Assembly: GCA_947044405.1 (NCBI GenBank)
Contig: CAMRHE010000206.1
Span: 1,612,001-1,676,000, forward strand
Direction of reading: 5' to 3'
DNA length: 64,000 bases
Source of the DNA: Leptodactylus fallax
Lineage: Eukaryota > Chordata > Amphibia > Anura > Leptodactylidae
Notes under the pieces: generated by a model
Seen by the model: the letters and a program-made list of their open reading frames with translations, nothing else
Told to the model about the DNA's origin: nothing
The model's database searches: none
In this document: positions 47,497 through 57,768 of the stretch, one piece after another
Layout of the letters: each line of letters opens with the position of its first letter
Numbering within the stretch: the stretch's first letter is position 1
Position numbers and translations under genes: made by a program

Positions 47497-47499
<3 letters not shown>
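45869..47499 (-). mobile_element. Full-length Tc1-like element, 1631 bp, DD38E spacing
   Basis: Outer ends cagtacagaccaaaagtttg and caaacttttggtctgtactg, flanked by TA and lying between two (TA)n runs. The inverted repeats are unusually long, about 267 bp (45869-46136 and 47232-47499), and the left one includes the transposase 3' end. The transposase ORF is on the - strand and uninterrupted. The 38-residue spacing matches what I recall of the DD38E 'Intruder' sibling group of Tc1; that family name should be checked. Confidence 0.95.
46032..47171 (-). CDS. Tc1-like transposase, intact ORF with catalytic Asp-to-Asn
   Basis: A 379-codon uninterrupted frame starting MLGPSVVLFR. A more usual family start may lie nearer QEKKQLSKEKRVAII. 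Domains: N-terminal helix-turn-helix (about residues 36-75, VAIITLRNEGQSVRKIGKTL), GRPR linker (RPRKGRPRVTSAAEDK, about 84-99), second helix-turn-helix (about 105-150), then the catalytic domain. The first catalytic Asp is D186 (VLWSDESKFEIFG). The second metal-ligand position is Asn276 in IFQKNNDPKHTSR, where relatives have QQDND. The Glu is E315 in [11 protein letters not shown], with 38 residues between positions 276 and 315. The Asn codon (46344-46346) differs from an Asp codon by one G-to-A step. The protein may bind DNA but should not cleave. Confidence 0.93.
   Translation of the reverse strand: MLGPSVVLFRSQVDTQLIVLLNGVLEFVLWQEKKQLSKEKRVAIITLRNEGQSVRKIGKTLKVSPSAVAKTIKRYKETGSHEDRPRKGRPRVTSAAEDKFIRVTSLRNRRLTAAQIRDQVNATQSSSSRHISTTTVKRRLCAAGLHGKIAARKPLLRTDNKQKRLAWAKEHKEWTLDLWKSVLWSDESKFEIFGSNHRVFVRRRKGERMDSTCLVPTVKHGGGGVMVWGCFAGDTVGDLFKIEGILNQHGYHSILQRHAIPSGLRLVGPSFIFQKNNDPKHTSRLCKGYLTKKESDGVLCQMTWPPQSPDLNPIEMVWGELDRRVKAKRPTSAKHLWELLQDCWKTISGDYLLKLIKRMPRVCKAIIKAKGVYFEEPRI

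Positions 47500-47542
<43 letters not shown>
47500..47542. repeat. (TA)n microsatellite right of Tc1-like element
   Basis: About 21 TA steps directly abutting the right end of the element. With the left-hand (TA)n it shows that the transposon landed in, or seeded, a TA tract. Confidence 0.92.
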
Positions 47543-47544
<2 letters not shown>

Positions 47545-48635
47545 GATTCTTTACTGTAATAAATATTCGACTGCAATTCACTGACATAGGATGTTGTGAT
47601 GGTTGATTCATTGTGCAAGTTCAACAGGGGCTTTGGAAGTCTGTTCAGAAAGGTAAATTAAGGTAAAAAGGTCCATTTTTGCATCGAAAAAACCCTTTAA
47701 GCAAAACTATAAAATGCTATTTTAGTTTCAATGGATCTGAAATCCTTTTGTGCCAGATGTACATCAGCTGTGGAAGTGACCTACATTGTACTCTATTTCC
47801 CTGTGGGTAACATCATGTACTAGGCACTGATACAGGGTGCTAAGAATTTACTATATGTCTCAGATGTGAGTTAATAAGGTGTGAGGTCACCGGGAACTCA
47901 GAGTGCTGAAGTTGTATTGAGCAGATCTATTTTTTTATGCATTTATATTTCTTTATTTGCCAGATTATAACGATTTTATTATATGCAGTATTTAGAGGAG
48001 ATAGATCTATGGGAAGTTGGGAGTTATTCTTCGGGGTTCTCGCTTATTATCACGGTGAAGTGCGATTATTGTTATATATTTTGCTCTGGGATGATTAATC
48101 TTCGTTTTGTGATCCCAAACTACAAACACAATTGACTTGATGTCAGGGATATGTTTGGTATAGTAAATGATAGCGTAATAACGGGTCGGAATGTTATTTT
48201 AACATTAGATTTTATAACCTTGGGAATTCCCCGTTGGTTTGTCAAGATTTATGTGGTCATTAGTAGTGGGTGTGCTGGAGTCTGTCTGGTTGTACAGCAA
48301 TAAACAGAGAAACACTTGCGTGGCCTTTTGTGATGTCACTAGACGTTGCATTTAGAAACTTTATAAATGACATAAATCTCGAACCAAGCAAGGAGGTGGA
48401 ACTCCTTGCCCAGAGACCAAAAGTGACCAAAAGTTTTCATTCTACCATCACAGAATAAACAAAATCAAATGCCCACCAATCCACGGTCTTTCTTTAGTTT
48501 TGTTTGCCACCATTTTCCAGCGGCTAAAAGTTCTTCACTGGAAAAGAGATTGTCCAGCTCATAAAAATTGTTTGCAGAAAGCTTTAGAATGATGTAAAGT
48601 AACAAACTAAGTCATTCTCACCTTCCAGATTCTCT
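47543..48635. other. Non-coding, no gene seen
   Basis: No coding or repeat feature recognised. 48001-48250 looks unique. Confidence 0.4.
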
Positions 48636-48689
48636 CTACCCCATGCTGCCAGTGCCTTGGTCTCCTGCCAATCTCTCTGGCTTTGTTGA

Positions 48690-48714
48690 GCTTTTTTTTT
48701 TTTTTTTTTTTTTT
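48690..48714. repeat. Poly-T tract
   Basis: About 24 consecutive T. It drives the spurious Lys-rich and Phe-rich frames at 48636-48971. Confidence 0.85.
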
Positions 48715-48894
48715 GTTTTAGTTTTCTGTACGAATTTTATGGTCTTGACAACTCCTTTATTATGTAACCACCTGCCCTTGAGCCATTTTGCAGCCATGTG
48801 CTTCCATCCAGGGCCCAGTACATGCTGACGGATACTTTCACTGACAGCATTTAGTTCAGCCTTTCCTAGAAAAATACTAGAAGTGGGTCGGTCT

Positions 48895-49345
48895 AGTGGA
48901 AGTCCTGCTGTGACTGCTGTGTGTGAACTTGAGGAAGTCCCGCTGTGACTAGTTGGAGAGGGTGAGGGCAATAGGGATCCTGCTGTGACTATGGGGGAGT
49001 AGGTACTGCTTTAACTACTGGGGAAATAGCTGGTGGAAATACTTGGTAAATAGAAGTGGATGCTGTTACTATTGGGGAGTTAGGGAAGGGAAGATTGTGA
49101 CTTTTGGGGTAGTAGGTACTGCTGCAACTATTAGGTAAGTAGCTGGTGGAAATACTTGGTAAATAGAAGTGGAAGCTGTGACTACTATGTGTGAACTTGA
49201 GGAAGTCCCGTTGTGACTAGTTGGAGAGGGTGAGGGCAATAGGGATCCTGCTGTGACTATGAGGGAGTAGGTACTGCTGTAACTACTAGGGAAATAACTG
49301 GTGGAAATACTTGGTAAATAGAAGTGGATGCTGTGACTACTGGGG
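48895..49345. repeat. 268-bp direct duplication built of short subrepeats
   Basis: gtgtgaacttgaggaagtcc occurs at 48921 and 49189 (268 bp apart), each followed by gttggagagggtgagggcaa, ccctgtgactatg-like and tggtggaaatacttggtaaa segments. Inside each copy, gctgtgactactggggaagt-like words recur irregularly, so the block is a tandem duplication of an older degenerate array. Three copies of tggtggaaatacttggtaaa are present. Confidence 0.85.
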
Positions 49346-50393
49346 TGCTTTTATCTGTGTTTCATCCCAGTGATAGTATGGACCTATACAGCATCTAAAC
49401 TGATTTCTAGGCCTTGCTTTTTCCAAGTACAGATAAGTCTGTTTATATTGACCCCCTAAAAAAAATGACTTTATGCTCCGTTTTTTATACACATTTCGTA
49501 CCTCCATAAATATTAACCTTCAGTCAATTTGTATAAAAATTTTTAATGAAAAACTCATTTATCTGTGGCTTCATTCTCACTCCAGTTGATGAGGAACAGA
49601 ACTGCTATTAAATGGTTACAAAGTATTGCGGGCTTCTCGACACAAAGTGCACTGCTAGTCCTCATTTTATCTTAGAACAAAAGTGCTAACTAGCTGAATG
49701 GAGGAAATTTGCATCCCTGTAATTTTGCTGTGTGCTTTATGTAATGAAGTATTGAATATTCGCCAGCAGTGGGCAGATTTACACGATTTGGGAAGGATTC
49801 CTGTAGCGTGATGAGCAAGAAAACGCTGCAAATGATCTCACGCTTCTCTGTTATGTGTCAGCTGATGAGCCTAACAGGCTGGGGCCGCATCCTCTCCAAG
49901 TAATTGCCATGCACTCTGGTACCCAGCACCCACTCCTGGCCATGATTGCTGAGGAATGCAGATGGGATTGTCCCCCTCATCCGCCCGCACTCGCTTTCTC
50001 CCTCGCTCTCATTTCTGATAATAAGCGAGGCTTAGAAAGATATTGTTTTGCTGGCAGGTGACCTTTTCCCTGCATGCCTGCCTTCGTGTTCTGTAATAAT
50101 GCCATGACCTTCCAAGGTGGCCCTTATTATAGATAGATTGATGTGACTACTCCGAGAAGCATAGGATTTGCAGCAGGGCGGAGGGAGACAAGGGGTTAAC
50201 ATTTCTGAATGAACACAGTGGTGTTGTATCAGGAACCTTGTGTGTATCGTGTCATGAGTGTTCAAGGGGGTGTTTTTGTATTTTTGATAATTTTTTTGTT
50301 AGAATTTCTAACACGGGGAAGGTCAGCATTCATTATTTTGTGCATATTTCTGACACCAGAGATACCATCCTTCTGTATCCATTATCCCAATGT
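49346..50393. other. Non-coding; unique-looking block 49740-50070
   Basis: About 49740-50070 lacks repeat signatures and has a balanced base composition. The frame at 49855-50061 has no recognised motif or splice context. Confidence 0.35.
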
Positions 50394-50757
50394 TAGGGTA
50401 TGTTCACACTACCGTTATGAGCGTCCATTGCTCTCATCTGTCATAGGAAGAAAGCAACAAAGATGCAGACAGAGCCCCTTCCATCTGCGTCCGTTCCCAT
50501 TGACTCTAAAGTACAAAACTACATAAAAAGCTTTCTTCTGTCATGTGTGTTTCCATTTTAAAGGAAGAAAAATTCCTGCATGCAGGACTTTTTCTTCCAT
50601 CAGAAAAGTAAAAAATATGATGGAAGAAAACGTATATTTTTTCATGCGAGTGAATGCACCAGGGGCTCCATCTGCATCAGTCACTTAATTTCAATTGCTC
50701 TCATCCTATGAAGGATGAGAACAACAGACATTAATAACGGTAGTGTGAATCTTCCTT
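50394..50757. mobile_element. Palindromic MITE, gttcacactaccgttat termini
   Basis: tagggtatgttcacactacc with gttatgagc on the left and taataacggtagtgtgaatc on the right. Inner gctctcatctgtcatagga pairs imperfectly with tcctatgaaggatgagaac, and ttttcttccatcagaaaag sits beside tggaagaaaacg. Non-coding. Confidence 0.78.
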
Positions 50758-51880
50758 TACTTATTATACATCTTGTACTTGTTTGTCTTGTAACCGATTA
50801 GACTCTGTTCACACTGCTCTGTCTTGTGGTCCATCACTTTTGGTGGCAAGTAGTGGAGCATGCTGTGCTATGCTTATGGTCAAAAAGATGGAAATTCAAC
50901 AGAATCTGTACAACAGATCTAGCAAAAGGGTAAAGTGCTTTTACATAGCATTTTATGGAAAAACACTACGGCAACTTTAGGTTTTTTTTTGGTTTAGTCT
51001 TTTTAAGGAAAGTTAGGATATTGTTGGATCTGCTTCTGGCAGTGGCATTTTTCCAAAAACAAAAATTGCTCAGTGTAACACAACCCTGGTATGTCCACAA
51101 GGAATGGAAATTTGCAGGTGACAAAGAATCCATCATGGAGTTTGTACCAGAATCCACAGTGCACTGCACACCAAATTCTATACTGATTTTTGCAGCAGTT
51201 TGTGGATGAGATTTGGTAATATCTCATTGATTTTGCTGTTATTACAATATGGTGTGAATTTCCCCCCACAAAATCTGGACAGATAATCTGCAGTGTATCC
51301 ACCATGTGTGAACATACATTTACAGAGTTGTTTTTTTTTTTTATAATATTGCCTGGAGGTTCCTAAGTTGTGCTCAGGTATGACACCTTTTATGCTTCTA
51401 GTTACCCAAGTGGCATAAGGAATGGGTTACACTAATACTACAACCCACACACCCACCAGCAGGCAACAGGTCAGCAAATGGCTATATACAGAGCAGACTG
51501 CAGACCCACATTGCTCTGTAAGGAATATGTGATAAAACATGGCTGTCTGACTATGAGATCAGCATTTATCCTGTTTTTAAATGAGGACCCGCTGGTGATC
51601 AGCTCCAGCAGCAGGAAGCTCCAGTCATCTGGTGTAGCTATGGGTGGCCACATATTATCACTGTATGACACGGCACAGCACATACAGCATTACATGATGC
51701 CCACTCAGATGAATGACAATAATTTTATGATGGAGCTGGGAGTCTCTAGACTGGTGACCTCTCTGCTGTAGGCATTCATTAAGATGAGCCTCAAATGGGG
51801 ACCCCCTAGGAAAGAGATTATTCTGATACAGATTTACAGATACAAAGTTTAATTTGCATCTGATAACTTACTTCAGCATG

Positions 51881-51916
<36 letters not shown>

Positions 51917-52059
51917 AGAGAGAGAGATTTTTTTTTTCTTGGTAACTGGAATTTTCGGTGGCATCTATTTAATGTGGCTTGAATGCAGCTTTTAAGTTTT
52001 TTGCAACTGCATTATACAATGTATGTAACTGTGCTTGTTAAGAAGTGAAGAGTCCATGG
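50758..52059. other. Non-coding with (TA)n microsatellite
   Basis: (TA)n at about 51882-51915 followed by gagagagag. No gene recognised. Overlapping opposite-strand frames at 50955-51305 and 51471-51771 lack motifs. Confidence 0.45.
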
Positions 52060-52395
52060 CGCTTGTCCAAACACTGTGGCCTCTTCAAACAGCTGATTGT
52101 GAGGGTGTCAGACTGCCACCAATGTAAAATTGATGGCCTATCCTAAGGACAGGTGATTAATACTTAAAGAGGCTATCCACCTTTCTATTATTGATGGCTT
52201 ATTCTTAGGATAGGCCATCAATTTTAGATTTGTGTGGGTCCAGCATCTGTCTCCAGGCATGTAAGTATTAGCAGGAGGAGCTGTGCTGATCTGCAGGGCT
52301 CCTGGCTGTCTTATCCTCACAGATCTGAAATGTATGACTTGTCCTAAGGAAAGGTCATCAAAAATACAAAGGCAAATAACCCTTTAAATTTTGAA
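52060..52395. repeat. Foldback repeat with taggccatcaattt arms
   Basis: aaattgatggcctatcctaa and cttaggataggccatcaatt are inverted copies about 70 bp apart. Flanking acagctgattgtgagggtgt ties it to the 43530 family. Confidence 0.68.
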
Positions 52396-53539
52396 AACAA
52401 AAAAAAAAAACCTTTAAACCTTGTTAAATATGTAGGACAGCCCCATGAAGCTGTCCATAGACATTCCTCCACCAACATCCAACGTAGTAACTCACAATCC
52501 GATCAGTTTTGGAAACAAATGAGCAGCTACTAAACACTGCTGTTGGATTAGAATGGAGTTTTCTGATGGAGATAGTCACTGTTCTCCAACAACATGTACC
52601 TAATATGGTAAAACTGGAGGCATATAATGACGTTTCTTTGGGTTATCCTGTACGTGATATCAGCTGTCCAGATACATGACATGTCCGTATATGGCAAAAG
52701 GTAATTCTAGAACTGAGTCATTTGTAACATTTTGGAACGTTTTTCTGTAAATGTAAGAAAAAAATGGCTACAAAAGGGGAAAAAATCCTAATGAGCATTA
52801 AGCCATTCCTTCCCCTTCCAATTAACATTGCTCTTCTATAAATCTGTGTGTGTCTATATAGATATAAGTGTACCTATTCTTGGATAATCGTGAAAAGAAT
52901 AGGCACTCAAGCGGCAAAATGGGTTAACATATAATTTGATTTGGGACAAAACCTTGTCCTGCTTTGTGTAAGACATCTTATCTGCTGGAAAAGCCATTTA
53001 AATATGAATGGAGTGAAGGGGATTGTGCTGAAATCGGTAATCTCTTTTAATTTGTCTGGTGCTGAGTCTGTGGGGGCCTGATGCGTCTATTGTCTCTGGG
53101 AGCAGTTTAAGCGGAGGGAAGGAAAATCGTTTCTCCCTGCCTGTCCAAACTCTAAGCAGTGTCAAGCTGTCACTGTTCATCCCCACCGGCAGTGAAACAG
53201 CTTCAACTATGCTAGGAAATGTAGAAGCTGCTCTGAACCGAGATCAATAACCCTCCAGAGCGACATGCCCCATCAGCCCTTAATAGTTTATCAATAATGT
53301 TTGGCACTTCAGGACTCTGAACTTCCATACAGCTTGCTTTTTCAGCAAAAAAATAAATCAATGAAAATCTAAATAAAACATTACCTGCTTAAATTTTGTT
53401 TTGGAAACATTTTATATTGAATATTTTTACCCTTAAAGAAGGTTGCTTACCATTGGCCGCTTTCATCGATTCATCTGCATCTGATGGTACATTCGCACCT
53501 TCGTAGAGAATATATCTGTAATATAATATTCTCTATGAA
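52396..53539. other. Non-coding, no gene seen
   Basis: No coding or RNA features recognised. About 52990-53280 looks non-repetitive. Confidence 0.4.
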
Positions 53540-53720
53540 GATACAGATTTAGGCTGCATGCAAACGAATGTGAGAGAAAACATCATGGACGGCACATGGA
53601 TGATATCTGTGTGCATCCATAACCTCCACAGATCCATACAATTCATTAATGATAAGACATAGTCATGAGTATGGCGCCATAAAAAATAATGGGTCAGTGG
53701 GTTTTCAACTCCAGTCTTCA
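53540..53720. repeat. Probable MITE fragment, aggctgcatgcaaac
   Basis: Begins taggctgcatgcaaacgaat and includes tgtgtgcatccataacctcc, words shared with the 62459-62624 family. Right terminus not clear. Confidence 0.4.
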
Positions 53721-54469
53721 TTTACCCCTATGCTGTTGGATAGTGCACTTATGACGAGTCGCACCCTCTGCTGAGCCGCATATCTGGAGTGAAATCTGCA
53801 CCAGATCATAGGTGACGTAGATATCCAGCATCATTTATGCCATTTTTTTCCTGGAATAAATGATAATAATATACCCGATGCCGATGGCCCTGCCTCCACC
53901 AAACCCTTGCCACCCCATTTCAGGAAAGTGGTGTGGGCCACACAAAAACAGCAGTTGCAACATTTTGTTTAAAAATTAGGTCTTTAAAAACCTGCAAACC
54001 CAAGGTTTACAATGTTTTTACTCCAGAAACCTGGCATAGACAGTATAATAAATTTGCCCCACTTGATCTCCATCTTCTACAGAAAGCAGACAATTTGGGG
54101 CAGTTTTACTAATGCTGTCTAAACGTTAGTCCAGACAGTTTTAAAATGTGCAGGATTTATTATATTATCTGATGCTGGATTATAAATCTGTTGCATTATT
54201 AGACTGTCTAGTTTAACTTTACACCACCTATTAGTTGGCTTAGTTAGCGGCAGAAAATATGCCAAAGTTTAGTTTCATGTTTGCGTATGTAACTTAGACT
54301 ATGGCAAATTCCAAGTAACACCCCTTTTCAGTGAAGCCACAACCTTTTTCATAAAATTGTCTAAAGTACTTGATAAATGTGGCACAAGATATCTTATACA
54401 TTATTTTGCGCATATTATGGCAGAATTCTGGCACATTTTTTATAGTAAATTTTCCTCACTGTATCAACC
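53721..54469. other. Non-coding; tttactaatgctgtct repeat fragment
   Basis: About 53930-54470 contains sequence (cagttttactaatgctgtct) resembling a dispersed family also seen near 19880. No coding. Confidence 0.4.
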
Positions 54470-55310
54470 AAAGATCAGGCCAATAAATACCCCCTTTATT
54501 TATCAGACCTATATTTAGACTAATACAAAAAACCCCAAACCATACTAACAAAGTCAGTTTATCAGACCCCAGACCAAACAAATACAGACTTCATTTATCA
54601 GAACCCAGGCCGGACTAACATAAACTCCATGTATCAGACCCCAGACCAGAGTAAGAAAAATCCAATTTTCAGACCACATATCAGACTAACAAAATTACAC
54701 TTATTAAACTAAGTTAAACTAAGAAAACTCATTTAGCAGACCCCAGACTAATACAAACTCCATTTATCAGACCCCAGACCAGAACAATACAAACTCCATT
54801 TATCAGACCCTTGGACAGACTAACATGAACTCGATTTATCAGACCCCAGTCTAATACAAACTCCATCAGACCCCAGACCAGAAAAATACAAACTCCATTT
54901 ATTAGATCCCAGTCTAATATGAACTCAATTTATCAGACCCCAGACTTACATAAACTCCATTTATCAGACCCCAGGACAGACTAACATGAACTCCATTTAT
55001 CTGACCCCTGTCTAATACAAATTCCATTTATCAGACCCCGGACTAATACAAAATCCATCAGACCCCAGACCAGAACAATACAAATTTTATTTTTCAGACC
55101 CCAGTCTAATATAAACACCATTTATCAGAACCCAGGACAGACTAACATGAACTCCATTTATCTGACCCCAGTCTAATACAAACTCCATTTATCAGACCCC
55201 AGACCAGACTATGAAAAATCAAATTTTCAGTCCGCAGATTAGACTAAGTAAATTCTACTTAATACCGAAGTTAAACTACGAAAACCTATTTATCTGGTCC
55301 CAGTGAATGG
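54470..55310. repeat. Degenerate minisatellite (cagaccccagactaatacaa)
   Basis: At least twenty diverged copies of tttatcagaccccagac with actaatacaaactcca, unit length varying by about 25-40 bp through small deletions. An old, unhomogenised array, unlike the 28-bp arrays. Confidence 0.88.
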
Positions 55311-56639
55311 GTTCAAGGTGCGTTACTCAGAACAGCCACTACTTAGTGAACATTCTGTGGCCCCTGTGAATAGCTGGTGGGTGGCAATGCTGAGAGTCCT
55401 AAGTCATTGGCATGGTGTCTGACAGCTATGATAAGGCAGTCCTGGTGCATGTTTTGGCAGGTGGTACTGTTACAATTTTGATGCAGAAAGACAAAAGTTC
55501 TGCATTGCAATAAAAAAATAAAAAAGCAAAAATTACGCAGCCAAAAAAGTACAGTAGGTAATGTTTTTTTCTAGTTCTCTGAACAAGATTTCACAGATTT
55601 GATAAAGTCTTCAAGCATGGACCATTGGCGAGCCATAATGTCGTCATGGTGGACTTACTAATACATGCACATTGTACTTCCTTCTAATAGGAAGCAGTTT
55701 GTGAATTCAGAAAACTTCATTAACTCTAGTAAATGGTTCACCCTTTGATCTCATTTAGTGCGGGATCTGGGTTATGTATTCTTATAGCAGGATGAAACAC
55801 TACAGGTTAATTTGGTCAGACTGTCATTATCAATCTCGGTGATTAGGTTTCCATTTTCCAATCTCCTTGCTCATTTTTCCATATTTTATCGCTAACTCTT
55901 CTTTAGTAGACACAGAAGTGTCAGTGTTTTCTGCTTCTCAGGCTGCTACTGTATATTGGCATTGTGAAATGCTTGGGCTGAACTGCACATTTAGTCATCT
56001 TGTAGATATTAGCTGAATATTTATCTATTGCATGGCGCCAATATTACATTGCCCCCATTATGTGCTTTACTTTTCTGTCTGTTATATGGAAACTCAGTAA
56101 GATTCAGTGATATTACATGTATGCTGTAGGTTACATAGTTACTAACCATTCAGCTTTTCTTGTGACCATACTAATTTCCCATCTTTTCCTTCCCTAATAT
56201 GTCTTTTCCCTTGTCATACAAACCCTTCAATATAATATTAGAATCTTTTATAGTGGAGGATGCTGAATACACTATTTATTTATTTTGTTGCCATAGAAAA
56301 ACAACCTTGAAGTCTCATACAAATGACCTCTGCTGGTGCACTGGGGGTGGACCTTCAGCTCTCTGAAGCACTGCTCATGTCACTCAGACTCCTACCATCT
56401 CCTGCCTGTGCCACCGCATGCAGTGGGAGTTGATCCTCTCACCGCTATGGCATCACCCATCCTGCTTGAGCAGCACTAGCAGTGCTCCAGGGCTAAAGAC
56501 CCGCCTCCAGTGCACCAACTGCTTCATTTGCATAACACTTGTACGCTGTTTTTCTCCAAATCTATAAAAGTGACATACATGATAAAGGTATGTTGTTTAT
56601 TACTGTAATGTGCTCTGTAATGTGGTGTTGGCAGTTGAA
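55311..56639. other. Non-coding; weak repeat arm at 56295-56665
   Basis: No gene. The end of this region (ggtggtagactccctttata) resembles the right end of the piggyBac-type MITE at 32748, but no matching left end was identified. Confidence 0.4.
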
Positions 56640-56960
56640 TGTGTTTGAGGGAGGTGGTAGACTCCCTTTATAGGGGTGTTATGGCCCCAAATGTGTAGGT
56701 CATCAGTATCTGATCTCTGGGAGTCTGACACCCGGACTACGCACAGATATGCTGATCTGGGAGTTAAAGCAGTGGACGGGGAGTGGAAGAAGCTGCTGCC
56801 CCATTATATAGCATTGGCATCAGGGAACTGCAGCCCCGCTCACTGCCTGTCTAGTACTGTAGCTTCTGGCACATGGAGGCAGCCGGAACAACAGATCTGT
56901 GTGGGGTCTGGTTGTTCATCCCCCATACAGCAGATACCGATGACCTATCTTTTAACCTCT
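56640..56960. repeat. Dispersed repeat, 43530/52060 family
   Basis: taggtcatcagtatctgatc at the left and cagataccgatgacctatct at the right are inverted. gggagtctgacacccggact and ggaactgcagccccgctcac are typical internal words. Its 101-codon frame is not a gene. Confidence 0.65.
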
Positions 56961-57768
56961 TGCTGTCAGCCTGTTGACTAAATACGTCTGGGCATTGGCC
57001 GTTTAACTTTGCAAAGTTGTACCTATACGTCCTTGCAAAGTTAGCAGCTTCACAAGATCGGAGATTGTGCAGCTACAGGAGCAGGAAGTTGGCTGCCAGT
57101 GACAGCCAAACTTCCCAGAGAGAAGGCAGAGACGGTTTATTACCACCCCTGCCTAAAGCAAAGGAAATGAAATAGTTTAAGCGAATTAAATTTCTTTAAT
57201 TAAAAGAAAAAAGGATTTTGCTACCCCTCCCACATCACAGATTTTATCCCTGCCCCCAGCCACACAAAACTATATGTCACCTACATGAAAATTACTGAAA
57301 AGGAGAGGGAAAACTATTTTAGGCTAAGGCCCCACGTAGCGGGCTGCAGCCAAAAAGCGTTGTAGAAAAGACCACGGCAGAAACGACATTCTGACACTAT
57401 TATACCTATACAGAAAGCGCCAGCGTTTCCGTAGGTATGATTGACATGCTGTGAATTACAAAAACGCAACGGTTTTTGAAATTGCAGCAATTCCGCTCCA
57501 CGTATTTTTCTGCAGAGACTTTAAAACACAGCGGGTTTTGCTGCGGCGTTTACGCCATGTGGGGCCTTAAGCAGAAAAAATGTGAAAACAGATCGATTTT
57601 ATCCTTTTTTTTTTTTTTTTGACACTTTTATGGATATTAAAACAAAAGGAAAAAATATGCAAAAATAAAACAATATATATCCTTCAAAACCAAATATATC
57701 TTTAAAAAAAAAAAAAAGTGTCTGGTCCTGAACCAGATAACATGGCCGGTCATGAAGTGGTTAAGCAG
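56952..57768. mobile_element. Larger repeat with ttaacctctt / aagtggttaag ends, containing a nested MITE
   Basis: Starts ttttaacctcttgctgtcag and ends ggccggtcatgaagtggtta with ag. The interior holds A-rich sequence and ccctcccacatcacagattt. It is interrupted by the self-contained MITE at 57320-57570, so that element inserted into this one. Confidence 0.5.
57320..57570. mobile_element. Uninterrupted MITE of the aaggccccacgtagcg family
   Basis: ctaaggccccacgtagcggg on the left and cgccatgtggggccttaa on the right are inverted. Internally cgtttccgtaggtatgattg and aacggtttttgaaattgcag align with the left part of the interrupted copy at 37729-37942, and tttacgcca with the right part. The TA at 57503-57504 corresponds to the Tc1 insertion point in that copy. 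Confidence 0.85.

Noticed and set aside
48636..48971. Lys-rich or Phe-rich frames
   Set aside because: Produced by the poly-T tract at about 48690-48714.
56676..56981. 101-codon ORF
   Set aside because: Falls within a dispersed foldback repeat shared with other places in the window.
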